Notes: a model not told the origin generated them from the letters alone. A stretch of 31,422 bases of DNA from Chara braunii (GCA_003427395.1 BFEA01000440.1:696772-728193); one strand, 5' to 3'. Counted from the stretch's first letter, positions 20,128 through 29,822 are shown. Numbers and translations are program-made.

Positions 20128-20908
20128 GATATATGCAGGGTTACCGGCGTTCGAGACGGGCCGAACGCCCGAACTCGAACGCCTGAACGTACGGGACCCC
20201 TTCGGGAGGCGTTCGGTCGTTCGAGCCGAACGCGGACTAAAAAACAAAAAACAACAAAACGTTTTCAAAAAATTCCGAAAAAACCCTATGTTATGGGCAA
20301 AATAAACTAAACAACATTTGCCTGGGCACTACATCCAAATGCTTTACCAAATTTGAATTAAAAATCCAATACAGAAAATAACCACTATCATAAAAATAAG
20401 AAAAAATAAAAAGAGAATTACAATGAGTGAGTGTGTCAGCACCTTTTCGACACCGCCATCTTTGCTGATTTTTAATTATTTTTTGGCATTGAAAAATGCC
20501 CTGAAAATTTAAAGATATGTATTTTCAATAATCAATAACTCATTAAAAAGTTTTCAAAAAATAATAATTTTTTTTAGGCCCCAAAATAAAGTGAAAACAA
20601 AAAATTAAAAGTGAAAAAAAACAAAATAGTGAGTGGGCGAGCACATTTTGACACCCCCATCTTTGACGATTTTTAATATTTTTTTGGCTTAGCAGAATGG
20701 CTTGAAAATTTATAGGCTTACAGTTTACATCATAGAGAACTCACAAAAAACAATTCAGAAAAACAACTTATTTTTAGATCCCAAAATATTTTTTGGCGGG
20801 GACCGAACCTCGAGGTGTTCGTCCCCCGAACGGGACCCCGAACGCCCGAACATTCGGGGGCCAGCCCGGGGGCCCCCAAACGTTCGGTCAGGTAATCCTG
20901 GATATATG
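20128..20908. mobile_element. hAT-type element, family A copy 3 (complete)
   Basis: The clearest copy: 765 bp from CAGGGTTACC (20136) to GGTAATCCTG (20900), with an exact 8-bp target duplication GATATATG at 20128-20135 and 20901-20908. CAGGG-type ends and 8-bp duplications are the hallmark of hAT transposons. Both ends carry arrays of CGAACG/GTTCGG-type motifs, and the interior is AT-rich with two related units of about 202 bp. There is no transposase gene, so it is a non-autonomous element. Confidence 0.93.
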
Positions 20909-21701
20909 TATATATATACATATATACTTATATACATCTTTCAATATATTCATTCTTAAAATTTTTTAAAAAATACATAAGTAATAACAATAAGTTTATC
21001 TCGATCATTATCAAAAATTTTCTTAAAACAACAAAACTTGAAGATGTCTTTTCTCTCATCGATACACGGATAGATCAGGGTATAACTCATACAAAATTTT
21101 CCTCATATGCATGTCAATAAAACATTGTTTACGTATAAATATCGTAAGCTTAATAAAATCGCTACTCAATGTATATGGAGTGCTTTAAAGTTCCTTATAA
21201 TTTACAGTACACTTGATATTATACAAATAATTCTAATATCAATTAGTTGCAATGTCGTAACTAAAATATAAAACGGAAGGTCTGAAATATGTTGTTTTAA
21301 TGATGCATAAAATTTAGAGTTTTATGAAAACACAAAACAATATAAATGATAAAACATTTTGAGATAAATAATAATAAAAAAAACTTCACACATAAGAGTA
21401 AAATTTCAAACCATGGCACGCGAGCGTGAAAGGGATGACACCCATAACAAAAGAACAAGACTCTTATTGAACGCGTTTGTGGATAGAGTGAATGAGAAAA
21501 ACGTTGAGACAAAATTTTCATAAAAACCCCTTACAGCGAGAGAATAGGATTAAGCATAAATTAAAAATCCACAAAATCGGAGCATGGGACATTAATACTT
21601 TGAACATTGTACAATTCATGGACTTGTTGATCAAACTCATAAAATGAAGCACAAATTTTATAGTCTTACATAATTTGTGTATATAACTCATATAAACTAT
21701 A
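20909..21701. other. No recognisable gene
   Basis: AT-rich sequence between two family A insertions. The longest minus-strand frame (74 codons, 21297-21521) has no recognisable motif. Confidence 0.6.
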
Positions 21702-22480
21702 TATATAAGCAGGGTAACCGACGTTCGGGACGGGCCGAACGCCTGAACCCGAACGCCCAAACGTATGGGACCTCTTGGGGATGAACGGCCAAACGCGGAC
21801 CAAAAAAAAAAAAAAAAAAAAAAAACAATGGTCATCAAATAAATCTAAAAAAAAGATATGTTATGAAAAAAATAAATTAAACAAGATTTGCCTGCGTATT
21901 ACATCCGAATTCCTTACCAAATTTGAAATAAAAATAAAATATAGAAATAAAATATAAAAATAAAATACGAAAAATAAATACTAATAATAAAAATAAATAA
22001 AAATAAAAAGAGAATTAAATTTACTGAGCCCGCGACCACTTTTACGACACCGCCATCTTTGGCGATTTTTCATTGTTTTTTGCCATAGCTAAATGCTCTG
22101 AAAATTTACAGATGTATACTTCACAAAATACAAAACCCACTTAAAAAAAAATCAAAAAATAATAAAATTGTTTAGACCCCGAACTAAAGTGAAAACAAAA
22201 AGTAAAAAGTGAAAAAATTCGTGGGCGAGCACGTTTTGACACCACCATCTGTGGCGATTTTTAATTCTTATTTGGCTTAGCCAAATGACTTGAAAATTTA
22301 CAGGCATGTACCTTACGTCATAGAAAACTCACAATTGAAAACAATAATTATTTTTACGCCCCGAAATAATTTTTGGCGGGGGGCGAACGCCGTCGGGTTT
22401 GGACCCCGTACGGGACCCCGTACGTACGGAGTTCTGCCTGGGGACCTTCGTACGTACGGGCTGGTGACCCTGTATATAAG
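21702..22480. mobile_element. hAT-type element, family A copy 4 (complete, CGTACG right end)
   Basis: 763 bp from CAGGGTAACC (21710) to GGTGACCCTG (22472), with an exact 8-bp target duplication TATATAAG at 21702-21709 and 22473-22480. The left end has the CGAACG motif type, while the right end repeats CGTACG/GTACGG instead. The interior matches copy 3. It is non-autonomous and has no open transposase frame. Confidence 0.93.
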
Positions 22481-22970
22481 AATGAGTGTTGTAAAAAAAA
22501 CTCTTCATTACAATCTCATTGAAGTTCGCAGGGGAAAAACACGACTTTTAACATTTAGTCAATTGAAAACAAAAAAAAATTGAATACAGAAACGTGGAAA
22601 AAATTCCACTAACTATCTTCAACTATATTTATAAATTAAATATTCGAGTTATAAAATAAAAAAAGATTTGTATTGCACAGTAATGTTCGACATTCCTGTC
22701 TATCAATACTAGTAAAAAAATGAGATTTGATTTTGAACAAGATATGAAACATGACAATTGTACTCTATGATAAACGTAAGCATAGGCAGACTGCGACAAC
22801 AGTCTGTGGGAAAAAACACAGTGACACGAAAGTCAGAGATGCATACTTAGAAACCAAATCGTAAGTTTTGAACAAACCCGAACGGGTTCCACCTTCAAAA
22901 TCTCAAAACAAGGTTCACACTTCACACAACCCAAGCTTCCATAGTCACCATAGCTAACTTTCCCCTGTAC
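22481..22970. other. No recognisable gene
   Basis: AT-rich up to about 22780, then increasingly GC-balanced towards the ribozyme block. No coding match. Confidence 0.55.
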
Positions 22971-22975
22971 GACAT

Positions 22976-23032
22976 AGCAGGTCCTTCGACCGGTTTCATC
23001 CGTCCACTGACGGACTCATCAGGAAGTGTGCT
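22976..23032 (-). ncRNA. Hammerhead ribozyme, type I, minimal helix III
   Basis: On the minus strand, CUGAUGA (23022-23016) is followed by helix II, GUCCGUC-AGUG-GACGGAU (23015-22998, seven pairs including one G-U), then GAAA (22997-22994), then CCGGUC (22993-22988), with cleavage expected after the C at 22988. Helix I pairs CUUC (23026-23023) with GAAG (22987-22984). Beyond an internal loop it pairs AGCA (23032-23029) with UGCU (22979-22976). All invariant core bases are present. ACCGGU is a loopless palindrome, so helix III should form between two copies (a dimer) rather than within one. Self-cleavage in cis is therefore inferred, not shown. Confidence 0.85.
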
Positions 23033-23870
23033 CGGAAGCACTTCTGTCGCAGAAAAGAGAGGTTGGTGCCTTGCCTCTCATCCGAAATATAGTTTCTTGT
23101 GTTCTACTATCTCCTATTCCCGTCTGTTTTCAGTCTACGCCGTAATGGCGATAATCAGCCCGCGGTACCGAGTTCCGTGTCCCCGTACGTGCTCGTCGGT
23201 CGGGCATAGTTAACCAAGTAACAATGTGGATGCATCTCTCCCACAAAACGGCCCTATTCAGACCAAACACATGATACATCTTGCCTTGTCAAAACGTCTC
23301 TACGTGAGATCTTCTACCCGGAGTCCCAACCGACATACTATGGGCATATAATATCACTAGTTTGAATCGACAGTTCAAAGCCGCATCCAATAAATAAATA
23401 AATAAATAAGCTAGTATAAATAAATAAAACTACAACAGACAAAACAAGCTATGTACCTATAATGCCATTAGTCCGACTTGTCAGATCTCTAACCAACCGG
23501 AGTCCCTACACCGCAAACAAAATTGTAGAAAAATGGACTTCCGAACTGGCCACACGTCTTTTCCCCCCCGGAGAGTTCTCGTCTTTGGTACCGTACGTTG
23601 GCGACACACCGTGGCATGTCCACGGGATTCCTCCGGGTTTTGTACAGTTATCTTCCGACGGCTGTCCTCTGTAGTTCCTGTATCTCTCATCAGGGTACTT
23701 CCTGTTGGAGACCTCGTGATCGATCCTTGGCTCTTTGTTGGATTTCTTCAGGGTAAGTGCGAACAGGCCCCGTAGTAATTTTAGTGTGCTATCCCCTGTA
23801 ACCCTGACCAATTTGGTCAGGGCCCCCAGGTAGATGTAAGCATAATACCAATGTATTGATAAAAACAAGT
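23033..23870. other. GC-richer block next to the ribozyme; (AATA)n and hairpins, no gene
   Basis: This block is more GC-rich than the flanking AT-rich sequence and shares that property with the ribozyme segment, so both may belong to one inserted element of about 1 kb. It contains an (AATA)n run at 23389-23409, a CCGTGG/CCACGG hairpin near 23610 and a perfect 9-bp hairpin CCCTGACCA-ATT-TGGTCAGGG (23802-23822). The 120-codon minus-strand frame at 23506-23868 has no recognisable motif. Confidence 0.5.
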
Positions 23871-24224
23871 ATCAAGTTTAGATGTGAAACAAATGGGATG
23901 TGGTCACCCGTTTTCAAATGAAAAAGAAATATCATTTGTTAGCAATGTTTTTTTGGTTTATACAAGATGTGAATAATGAACACAAAGTGTCTGAATTTGA
24001 CAATAAGAAAGTCACTCTTTAGACCACTGAATACAAATGTACCGACTACAGAGAATACATATGTAGGTTAAAATAATGCATCTTAATCATACTATGTACA
24101 CATCCTACCCCTCCTCTGCAAACACATGAATATATTAAAAATAATAAAATTAGTTAGAATTGTAGATAAACATTTAAATATTTATGTTCCAGATTTGAAA
24201 CTTTAGTCTTCTTGTGTTTTCTCG
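23871..24224. other. No recognisable gene
   Basis: AT-rich sequence without coding or structural signatures that I can support. Confidence 0.6.
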
Positions 24225-24743
24225 TCACAAAATGATTAACCCATTATGACGAAAAGTGAAATCCTTATCAATGAATACAGTGTCACATATGTCACCGTCT
24301 TGTTTTTTATCCGACAATCCTGCTTGGAAAATAAGAAACGCTTTATCTGTCAGTGTTGTAAATCGGTCGAGGTTGAAGATGTTGAAATTTACAACAGTAT
24401 CTCGTGGTTGGATTGATTTAATTATATATTTTGTTATTGAAGTGAACATAGAGATTTTGTTTGTAATGGATGCTTTCAAACGAGTCTGTAGTACATCGTT
24501 CCGTCTAATAATCTCTCCAGATGCGAGTTGTTGCAAGGATACTTCACTCCTTGTTTTTTCCTCGCATGTTGGAACACCCTTATGGTCGTTTGCTGGAATG
24601 TCGGATCACCCCAGGACTCTCTCCCATGACACCTCAATGTCATATGTTTTAATTTTCGTTTCTCATTTTTCTTCTCACATCATCTTGTTTATCTGTTTGT
24701 TTGACTCTCATAAGACGATATCCCTTCTGTGCCGGAAATTCAT
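24225..24743 (-). pseudogene. Unidentified 172-codon reading frame interrupted only by TGA
   Basis: From ATG 24743 (MNFRHRRDIVL) one minus-strand frame runs about 172 codons to its stop at 24225. It contains ETKIKTYDIEVSWERVLG, SDIPANDHKGVPTCEEKTRS and LQQLASGEIIRRNDVLQT, then an uninterrupted stretch ending FIDKDFTFRHNGLIIL. Four TGA codons interrupt the first 60 codons, and there is no TAA or TAG. Arg (CGA) fits well at these sites, so CpG decay of an original open frame is the simplest reading. The last 100 codons are fully open. The composition is hydrophilic with no membrane segment. I do not recognise the family. Confidence 0.5.
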
Positions 24744-24825
24744 GTTTTAGGTTCCATGCGATCTCCCCCCTGATAGTTGTAATTATTTAGTTGCATTCGA
24801 GAAAGATTTGTCCCACTCAATATTC

Positions 24826-24836
24826 CTTTATATATA
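24826..24836 (-). promoter_or_regulatory. Possible TATA box upstream of the 24.2-24.7 kb frame
   Basis: TATATATAAAG on the minus strand, about 85 bp upstream of the ATG at 24743, a spacing compatible with a core promoter. The region is AT-rich, so a chance match is possible. Confidence 0.3.
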
Positions 24837-25479
24837 TTGGCATCCCTTTCATAGCCCAATCACCGAGTTTGTTAGTTGTTGATACAACGGACTCAAGACA
24901 ATGTTTATTCTTCGGATAAAAAATACTAACAGCCGCAGACATATACTCGTATACCCTCGCTACAGAGCGAAAAATCCTTTTTTTTTTTCTTTTTTCATCT
25001 GTAATTCTTGTCTCTCTCGTGGTGGTGCAAATCTTCACTTTCTTTTTTTTCTTCACTTCGGGTTTGCTTGTACTGCACTTCTAACGCTTTACATAAAAAA
25101 ACACTTATAAATCATAATAAGACAACAAGATACCAATGCCGAATGAAGGGTCAACATATTATTCATTGTGATAAATTTTAAAAAGGTTAACTTCATTACT
25201 ATGACAAAAACAACTTGGAATTATGCTTCATGCATTTCCCCAAATACAACATATCCTCACACAACCATACCTGACTCGAAAGTTAGCTTGTACACATTGT
25301 TAAAAATGCAATTTTAAACTGTTTTTTACCCTAAGCCTATTTTAAAATTTTCTCTTGATTTTTACGAAGTTTTTTAATTATTTAATTTTTTACATCATGT
25401 TTATGAAGCATAATATGAAACACACTTGCGCATTCATAAACTATAGCTTGATTTAATAGAAATATATATATACCTTTCT
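24837..25479. other. No recognisable gene
   Basis: AT-rich sequence with T-runs (24977-25050). Overlapping short frames on both strands have no family signature. Confidence 0.6.
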
Positions 25480-25905
25480 TTGATGAATGAGACTTTTCCG
25501 AATATTCATCGTTGTCCTCATGATCCCCATGTGGAATATGTTCGTTTTTTTATGAATCTTAATTCTCTTCTTCGTCCTCAAGGTTTTCTGAATTTGCGAA
25601 TGATTGCGACTCTTTTTTATTTTCGCCTGATGTGTCGTCCTAACTTCTTGAATTTGTTGCTTGCTGACCGTTTGTTTCCAAAACGTAAAATTTGTCTTTG
25701 TCTTCGAATTAATTATGCATTGACTTGCTCTTCATATGATCTCTTTCTCCATAACTTTGTCTCCCTTCCTCAAAATAAGTCTGTTTTTTTTTTTTTTTTT
25801 GCCTTAATCCCTCTTTTTACTTTTATGTTTTATTTTTCCTTCTCTCTTGTTTTTGCTTTCAATTGTTCATGTCCATCAACGTGGAATACTTCCGAATGTT
25901 GAATA
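25480..25905 (+). CDS. Hypothetical 140-codon reading frame
   Basis: An open frame in AT-rich DNA where stops should be frequent. The first 100 residues look protein-like (PNIHRCPHDPHVEYVRFF, LLLADRLFPKRKICLCLRIN). The last part is low-complexity Phe-rich sequence from a T-run and may not be coding. No domain was recognised. It could be a degraded organelle or mobile-element fragment, or chance. Confidence 0.25.
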
Positions 25906-25988
25906 CCACTCCCTACATCAACATACATACGTTTCTTCTTGCCGTACTCGGTCATTTTACATGTTATCCGCAAATTATTTTCGACCAA

Positions 25989-26120
25989 TGTTTTTTTTTT
26001 TTTTTTTTAACAGTCCGAGTCGGTGTTAGGAGTGGTGATAAGAGCAGCCACCACTAACACTTTCCGGGAAGGCTCCATCTATTGGTGGGGAGAAACACCT
26101 GCTGGAAATCGGGGCCAGCG
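25989..26120 (-). other. LINE-2 3' tail with two hairpins and poly(A)
   Basis: On the minus strand, hairpin 1 has arms GCTGG/CCAGC (26101-26119). Hairpin 2 has arms GTGTTA and GTGGTG (26023-26028, 26032-26037) pairing with TAACAC and CACCAC (26055-26060, 26049-26054), with a three-base bulge. About 18 A residues follow. The loop sequence ATAAGAGCAG is the same as in the LINE-1 tail. Confidence 0.75.
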
Positions 26121-26999
26121 TTCCAGAACATCATGTTTGAATGATTGCATAGACACCTGGTAGTAACGACTACTGGGTGTGTGCTGCATCCTGTGAGTTG
26201 GGCGTTGGCTGGAGCTACTCAGCCACCAAGTAGCCTGGATTACTTGCTTACATAACGACCTACATAACAACATATTCTGATAATGCTTGATTATGATGAC
26301 TGCTTTCATCTAACATGACCTTTCATTATCCCCAGTACCTGTAGGCAAACAGGCCTCCCGTTCCCTATGCCCCGCCCTTTGGAACACGACCTATTTAACC
26401 AATGTTAGACACCTTTTGTAGTCATTAAACCTTAAGTACCTCTGCTCTCGTCTCCAAAGCACCTGAATTGATGTGATTCCTCCTGGTGCCTAGGCATGCA
26501 TGCAGGGGCACTGGAGAGAGTGTAGGCTAAAGCCCTAAACCCTCCTCTAAACCTTCGACCCCAAGACCAACTCGAGGAGTATAAAAGAGGTCGCCCTTTG
26601 TTCAACTGTTGCTCGCCTCCTTTTTGTCACCTTGCGCTGGCGACCTTGCGCCTGATACGTTGTCCATCATCCTTCCTGTAGCAATCCCACTTTGTCAAAA
26701 TGCATCTGGGATCGGTCCACGTTTCCATGTGGCTGCTGTTTCGTCCGTTCGCTATGCCTCCCAATACCGCTGGGTAGGGGAAAGAGGAGAGAGGTGGGGG
26801 GCAAGGCCAGGTGGTGAGGAGGGGAGGCTAGACCAGGTGGTGAGAGCAAGAAGGGCTAGGAAAGTGGGGAAGGGAGGGGAAGGGATAGCACAACATAGGG
26901 CGAGAATGTCTGCCAGATTTTGGAGCAGAATTGTTCGGGGCAGGCAGCAGTGGAGAGGTGTTTGAGTAGTAGACCGACAATTTGTTGTGTCTTCTTTTG
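26121..26999. other. 3' region of LINE-2 or unrelated insertion; TATA-like site
   Basis: No protein family was recognised. It contains TATAAAAG on the plus strand (26580-26587), a telomere-like CCCTAAACCCTCCTCTAAACC stretch near 26540, and a G-rich block (26765-26900) with CCAGGTGGTGAG repeated. The 118-codon plus-strand frame at 26609-26965 is Arg- and Gly-rich because of that block and is not convincing. Confidence 0.4.
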
Positions 27000-27480
27000 T
27001 TATGGGATAAGAACGAAGTTAGGGAGAAGGTACAATACTTCACAATAGTGGAAGGGTCTTCGTTGCCAGGAAAGTTTTGTCCTCCTCCAAGGCTTCCACT
27101 GAATGCTGAACCTGGTATCGAGCTCATAAAAGATGTGGTGAGGGTCCTGCCAGAGTTGGCGATAGGCCTCGTGGACGGCCTTCTTCGCAACCGGGTCCTT
27201 TTCCTCCCTGTAGTCCTTTATGAAGGAATTCAAAACTTTGTGTGTATGGGATCTGATTATTGGGCTTGCTACAGTCTTAATTGATGGTCTCTTCTTTCAA
27301 ATGAGCATTTGGCTCTCCAGACCAGCATCATGATGTTCAATCTTGTATATGAGAAGAGGTTAGTAGCGAAGGGGGACCATTGAGCGAGCAACTGTTGGTT
27401 CTTGCCCAGCAGCAAAAGCCCCAAATCCCATGGGATATGCTCCCCCGTTAGGGCATGAAAGGCAGCATTCCACCACTGTT
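27000..27480 (-). pseudogene. LINE-2 C-terminal coding remnant
   Basis: The minus-strand frame at 27233-27000 begins MNSFIKDYREEKDPVAKKAV and continues AYRQLWQDPHHIF, a charged helical stretch placed after the zf-RVT domain, as in LINE-1 (where the equivalent region carries the 128-bp duplication). No catalytic motif is expected here. Confidence 0.55.
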
Positions 27481-28135
27481 ACAATTGGGTAACCATAGGG
27501 CACGCTAGCAGGCAGTGTTCCAGTGTTGCCCGAGGAGGCGATGTTGACCTGCCGCAGAAAGTGGAGATAGGGGACAAAAACCCTTTCTGCTCGAGGTCTG
27601 TTTTAGACACAAGCCTGTCGGGCGTGGGTAGGCAACGATGAAGGATGCGCCATTGAAGCGCCCTAAGGTTTGTGGACATGATCTTGGAGTATTTGACCCC
27701 GGGAAGAATTGTTAGTAGGCCCGAGTCCAGAGGTGAGTTCCTCTCCCATCTACAAGAAGTGGTTTGATCAATTCGTATGATCGGGCGCGATGCCGTATAT
27801 CCTCCTTTGACTGTGTAAGCCCATATATGCATGGGTTTAGGTCTCGGTCACTCCCATTCCCCCGGATCAAAGGGGAGCCTGGCGATCGGTATCGTGGGAT
27901 CGAATACAAAGAGGCCCTCCTGTGGGTCCCCCACCACTCTGACATGCATCAGATCCCCCCATGTTTCGTCGATATCCAAATTTTCATTCCTTGAAAGTTT
28001 GGATATTCTGGCTCCTGTCGACTGGGGCTCGTACGCTTGTAATGTACAACACTCTAGCTCCTTGCTTTGTACCCTATAAATGGTCTGAGGGCAGGGAAGG
28101 TCCTTGTACCGAACCACCCAGTCGTCTTGCACCAC
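27479..28135 (-). pseudogene. LINE-2 zf-RVT domain and upstream segment
   Basis: The frame ending at 27479 reads YSKIMSTNLRALQWRILHRC, then LPTPDRLVSKTDLEQKGF, CGRST and ATLEHCLLACPMV. Cys, Cys, His and Cys are the expected zinc ligands (C-G-R-S in place of the usual C-x2-C). Upstream at 28135-27848, TIPIARLPFDPGEWE parallels the LINE-1 PFDLDEW segment. A frameshift separates the two parts. Confidence 0.85.
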
Positions 28136-28304
28136 CGTTTATGTCTGCTTTGGACGCCTGCTGCAGGTTGTTTGTTTGTTATTCTTGAGGAGGGGAGGGG
28201 ATTTTCCAGTACTTATTGGCTAGCCACCGGAAAAGATGCAGTTTTTTAGTCGTCGGCATTTCAGGTGTCTCAGCTGTCAGGTTGGCAATCTGCAAACAGG
28301 CCAG

Positions 28305-29110
28305 CTAGGCCCATGGGATATCATTACCTATGAGGATCCTGACCAGAACCTTAAAGATCAACGCTTCACTCTTCTTCTCATGGCTAGCCCTTGGCTGGGT
28401 GAGGGCATCCCATGCCACCCTCTGTATGCATCCTGATGTTTCAGAGTTATTTTTCCAGAGGTATCGTGTTAATGTTTTTTTGAGTCTTGCATATTGTTGT
28501 GGCTTCAGTGACCAGACTGCCAGTTTGTACCAAATGGCCGCCAAAATGACATTATTGATGGTCAAGGCCCGCCCTATTAGTGACGTGTGTAGCCCGTCTC
28601 ATGTAGCCAGTCGGTCTATTGCCATGTTCACCAACATATCCCCATCATCCGCTGGGGGCCCATCTGCAGTGAGTCTCAATCCAAACATTTTGATGGTCTC
28701 CTCCTTCCTTGCCCAGACTATAGTTGGTGCTTGCGGGGGGGGTTCTCCTTGTGGGTGGAGCCACCATCCCTCCGTCTTGGCTCCCAAATTGACCTTCATA
28801 TATGCCGTCAGTGAAAAGAGGTGTATAACCTCCGTGAGGGCTTTTACACTATCCGCATCTGCTCAGATGAGAGCTCAGATGAGCACGGTGAGATCGTCTG
28901 CGAACAGTGACGTGACCGGAATGAGGTGATGTGGAATGTCAGGGATGGGCGCTTTGTTGATCATAGGGTGGACTTTGATGAGTGACGCCAAAGCCTCCAT
29001 AACTATGAAAAATAACAGGGGCGATAGGCCTGTAGTTTCTAATGTCTTCCTTGTCATCCTTTTTTTAGAGAAGTGTGGTGACCCCTTGCCCTATCATGCC
29101 TCCGAAGGTG
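28305..29110 (-). pseudogene. LINE-2 reverse transcriptase with internal deletion
   Basis: The minus strand reads KKDDKEDIRNYRPI (fingers, 29075-29025) and then, in a different frame with no gap, SPLLFFIVMEALASL followed by SLFADDLTVLI (motif C, about 28890). In LINE-1 about 430 bp lie between these two points, including motif A with its catalytic Asp and the QGDP segment. All of that is missing here. Downstream are MKVNLGAKTE, then TINNVILAAIWYKLAVWSL and QRVAWDALTQPRAS. No active polymerase is possible. Confidence 0.88.
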
Positions 29111-29122
29111 CCCTCCCTCTGA

Positions 29123-29822
29123 TTATCTTGGATATAGTCCACAAGATCTTCTTTGAGAAGGTCCAGAAATGTACCAAGAATTCCTTAGGGGAGGAGTCAA
29201 TCCCAGGAGTCTTATCATGTTCCATATCTTATAGCGATTCCTAGATCTCTTAAAGGGAGAGGGATTTATCCATCTTGCCACTTTAGTCATATGTGAGGCG
29301 TGAGTGCACCGCGTCCAACAACTTTTCCCTTGCGTGCCGAACTTCATCGGGTTGCTTGTTAGGTGTTTGGGATGTGAACAAATTCTGGTAGTACTCAGCA
29401 ACATAATCTGTTATAGAGTAGGCATTGGATGCAACCGGACCTGTCTCATCCAAGGGGTGTCTGAGCCTTGGAACATTATCGACTCTTGCTCTGACCTTCG
29501 CCTTGTTGAGGAAGGCCTTTGCCATTGTCCCTTCCGTGTGAGCACGGTTGATTCTAGCTTGTATCCTCCATTCCTCCGATTGCTGTTGAATATAGTCTTA
29601 TAGGCGGTCATGGGCTTGTTGCAACTCCTAATACGAGGGACGGTGCAGGAGGTCCTTCAGGAGTCGTTCATCCTAGTCTTCAAGGTCTTTCATCCGCATT
29701 TCCAAACAGGCCTTGTTGTCCTTTGCATGTTGGGTTGAGAACTCCTTGGTCCTCTCCCTAAGCTGGGGAACACCCTTATTGAACCAGTTCACCCTATCCC
29801 CTGTTTCTGGTTTTTCGGGTTG
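29123..29822 (-). pseudogene. LINE-2 linker between endonuclease and polymerase
   Basis: The frame at 29525-29283 includes MAKAFLNKAKVRARVDNVPR, then ETGPVASNAYSITDYVAEYY and QNLFTS, matching the linker of plant LINEs (a post-endonuclease helix, then a 'D-x2-G...V-x-YY-x-LFTS' segment). Other short frames overlap it through frameshifts. Confidence 0.75.

Noticed and set aside
23680-23700. A second CUGAUGAG on the minus strand near the ribozyme
   Set aside because: No helix II and no GAAA box follow (CUGAUGAGAGAUACAGGAAC), so it cannot form a hammerhead core.
23692-23806. CAGGGTACTT...TGTAACCCTG as a short hAT element related to family A
   Set aside because: The flanking 8-bp sequences differ and there is no CGAACG subterminal array. 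The apparent right end is part of a perfect hairpin.
26535-26560. CCCTAAACCCTCCTCTAAACC as an interstitial telomere
   Set aside because: Only two imperfect units, too short to distinguish from chance.
26580-26965. TATAAAAG followed by a 118-codon frame as a gene
   Set aside because: The frame has no convincing ATG near its start and its Arg/Gly-rich end comes from a G-rich repetitive block. The site lies within probable LINE 3' sequence.
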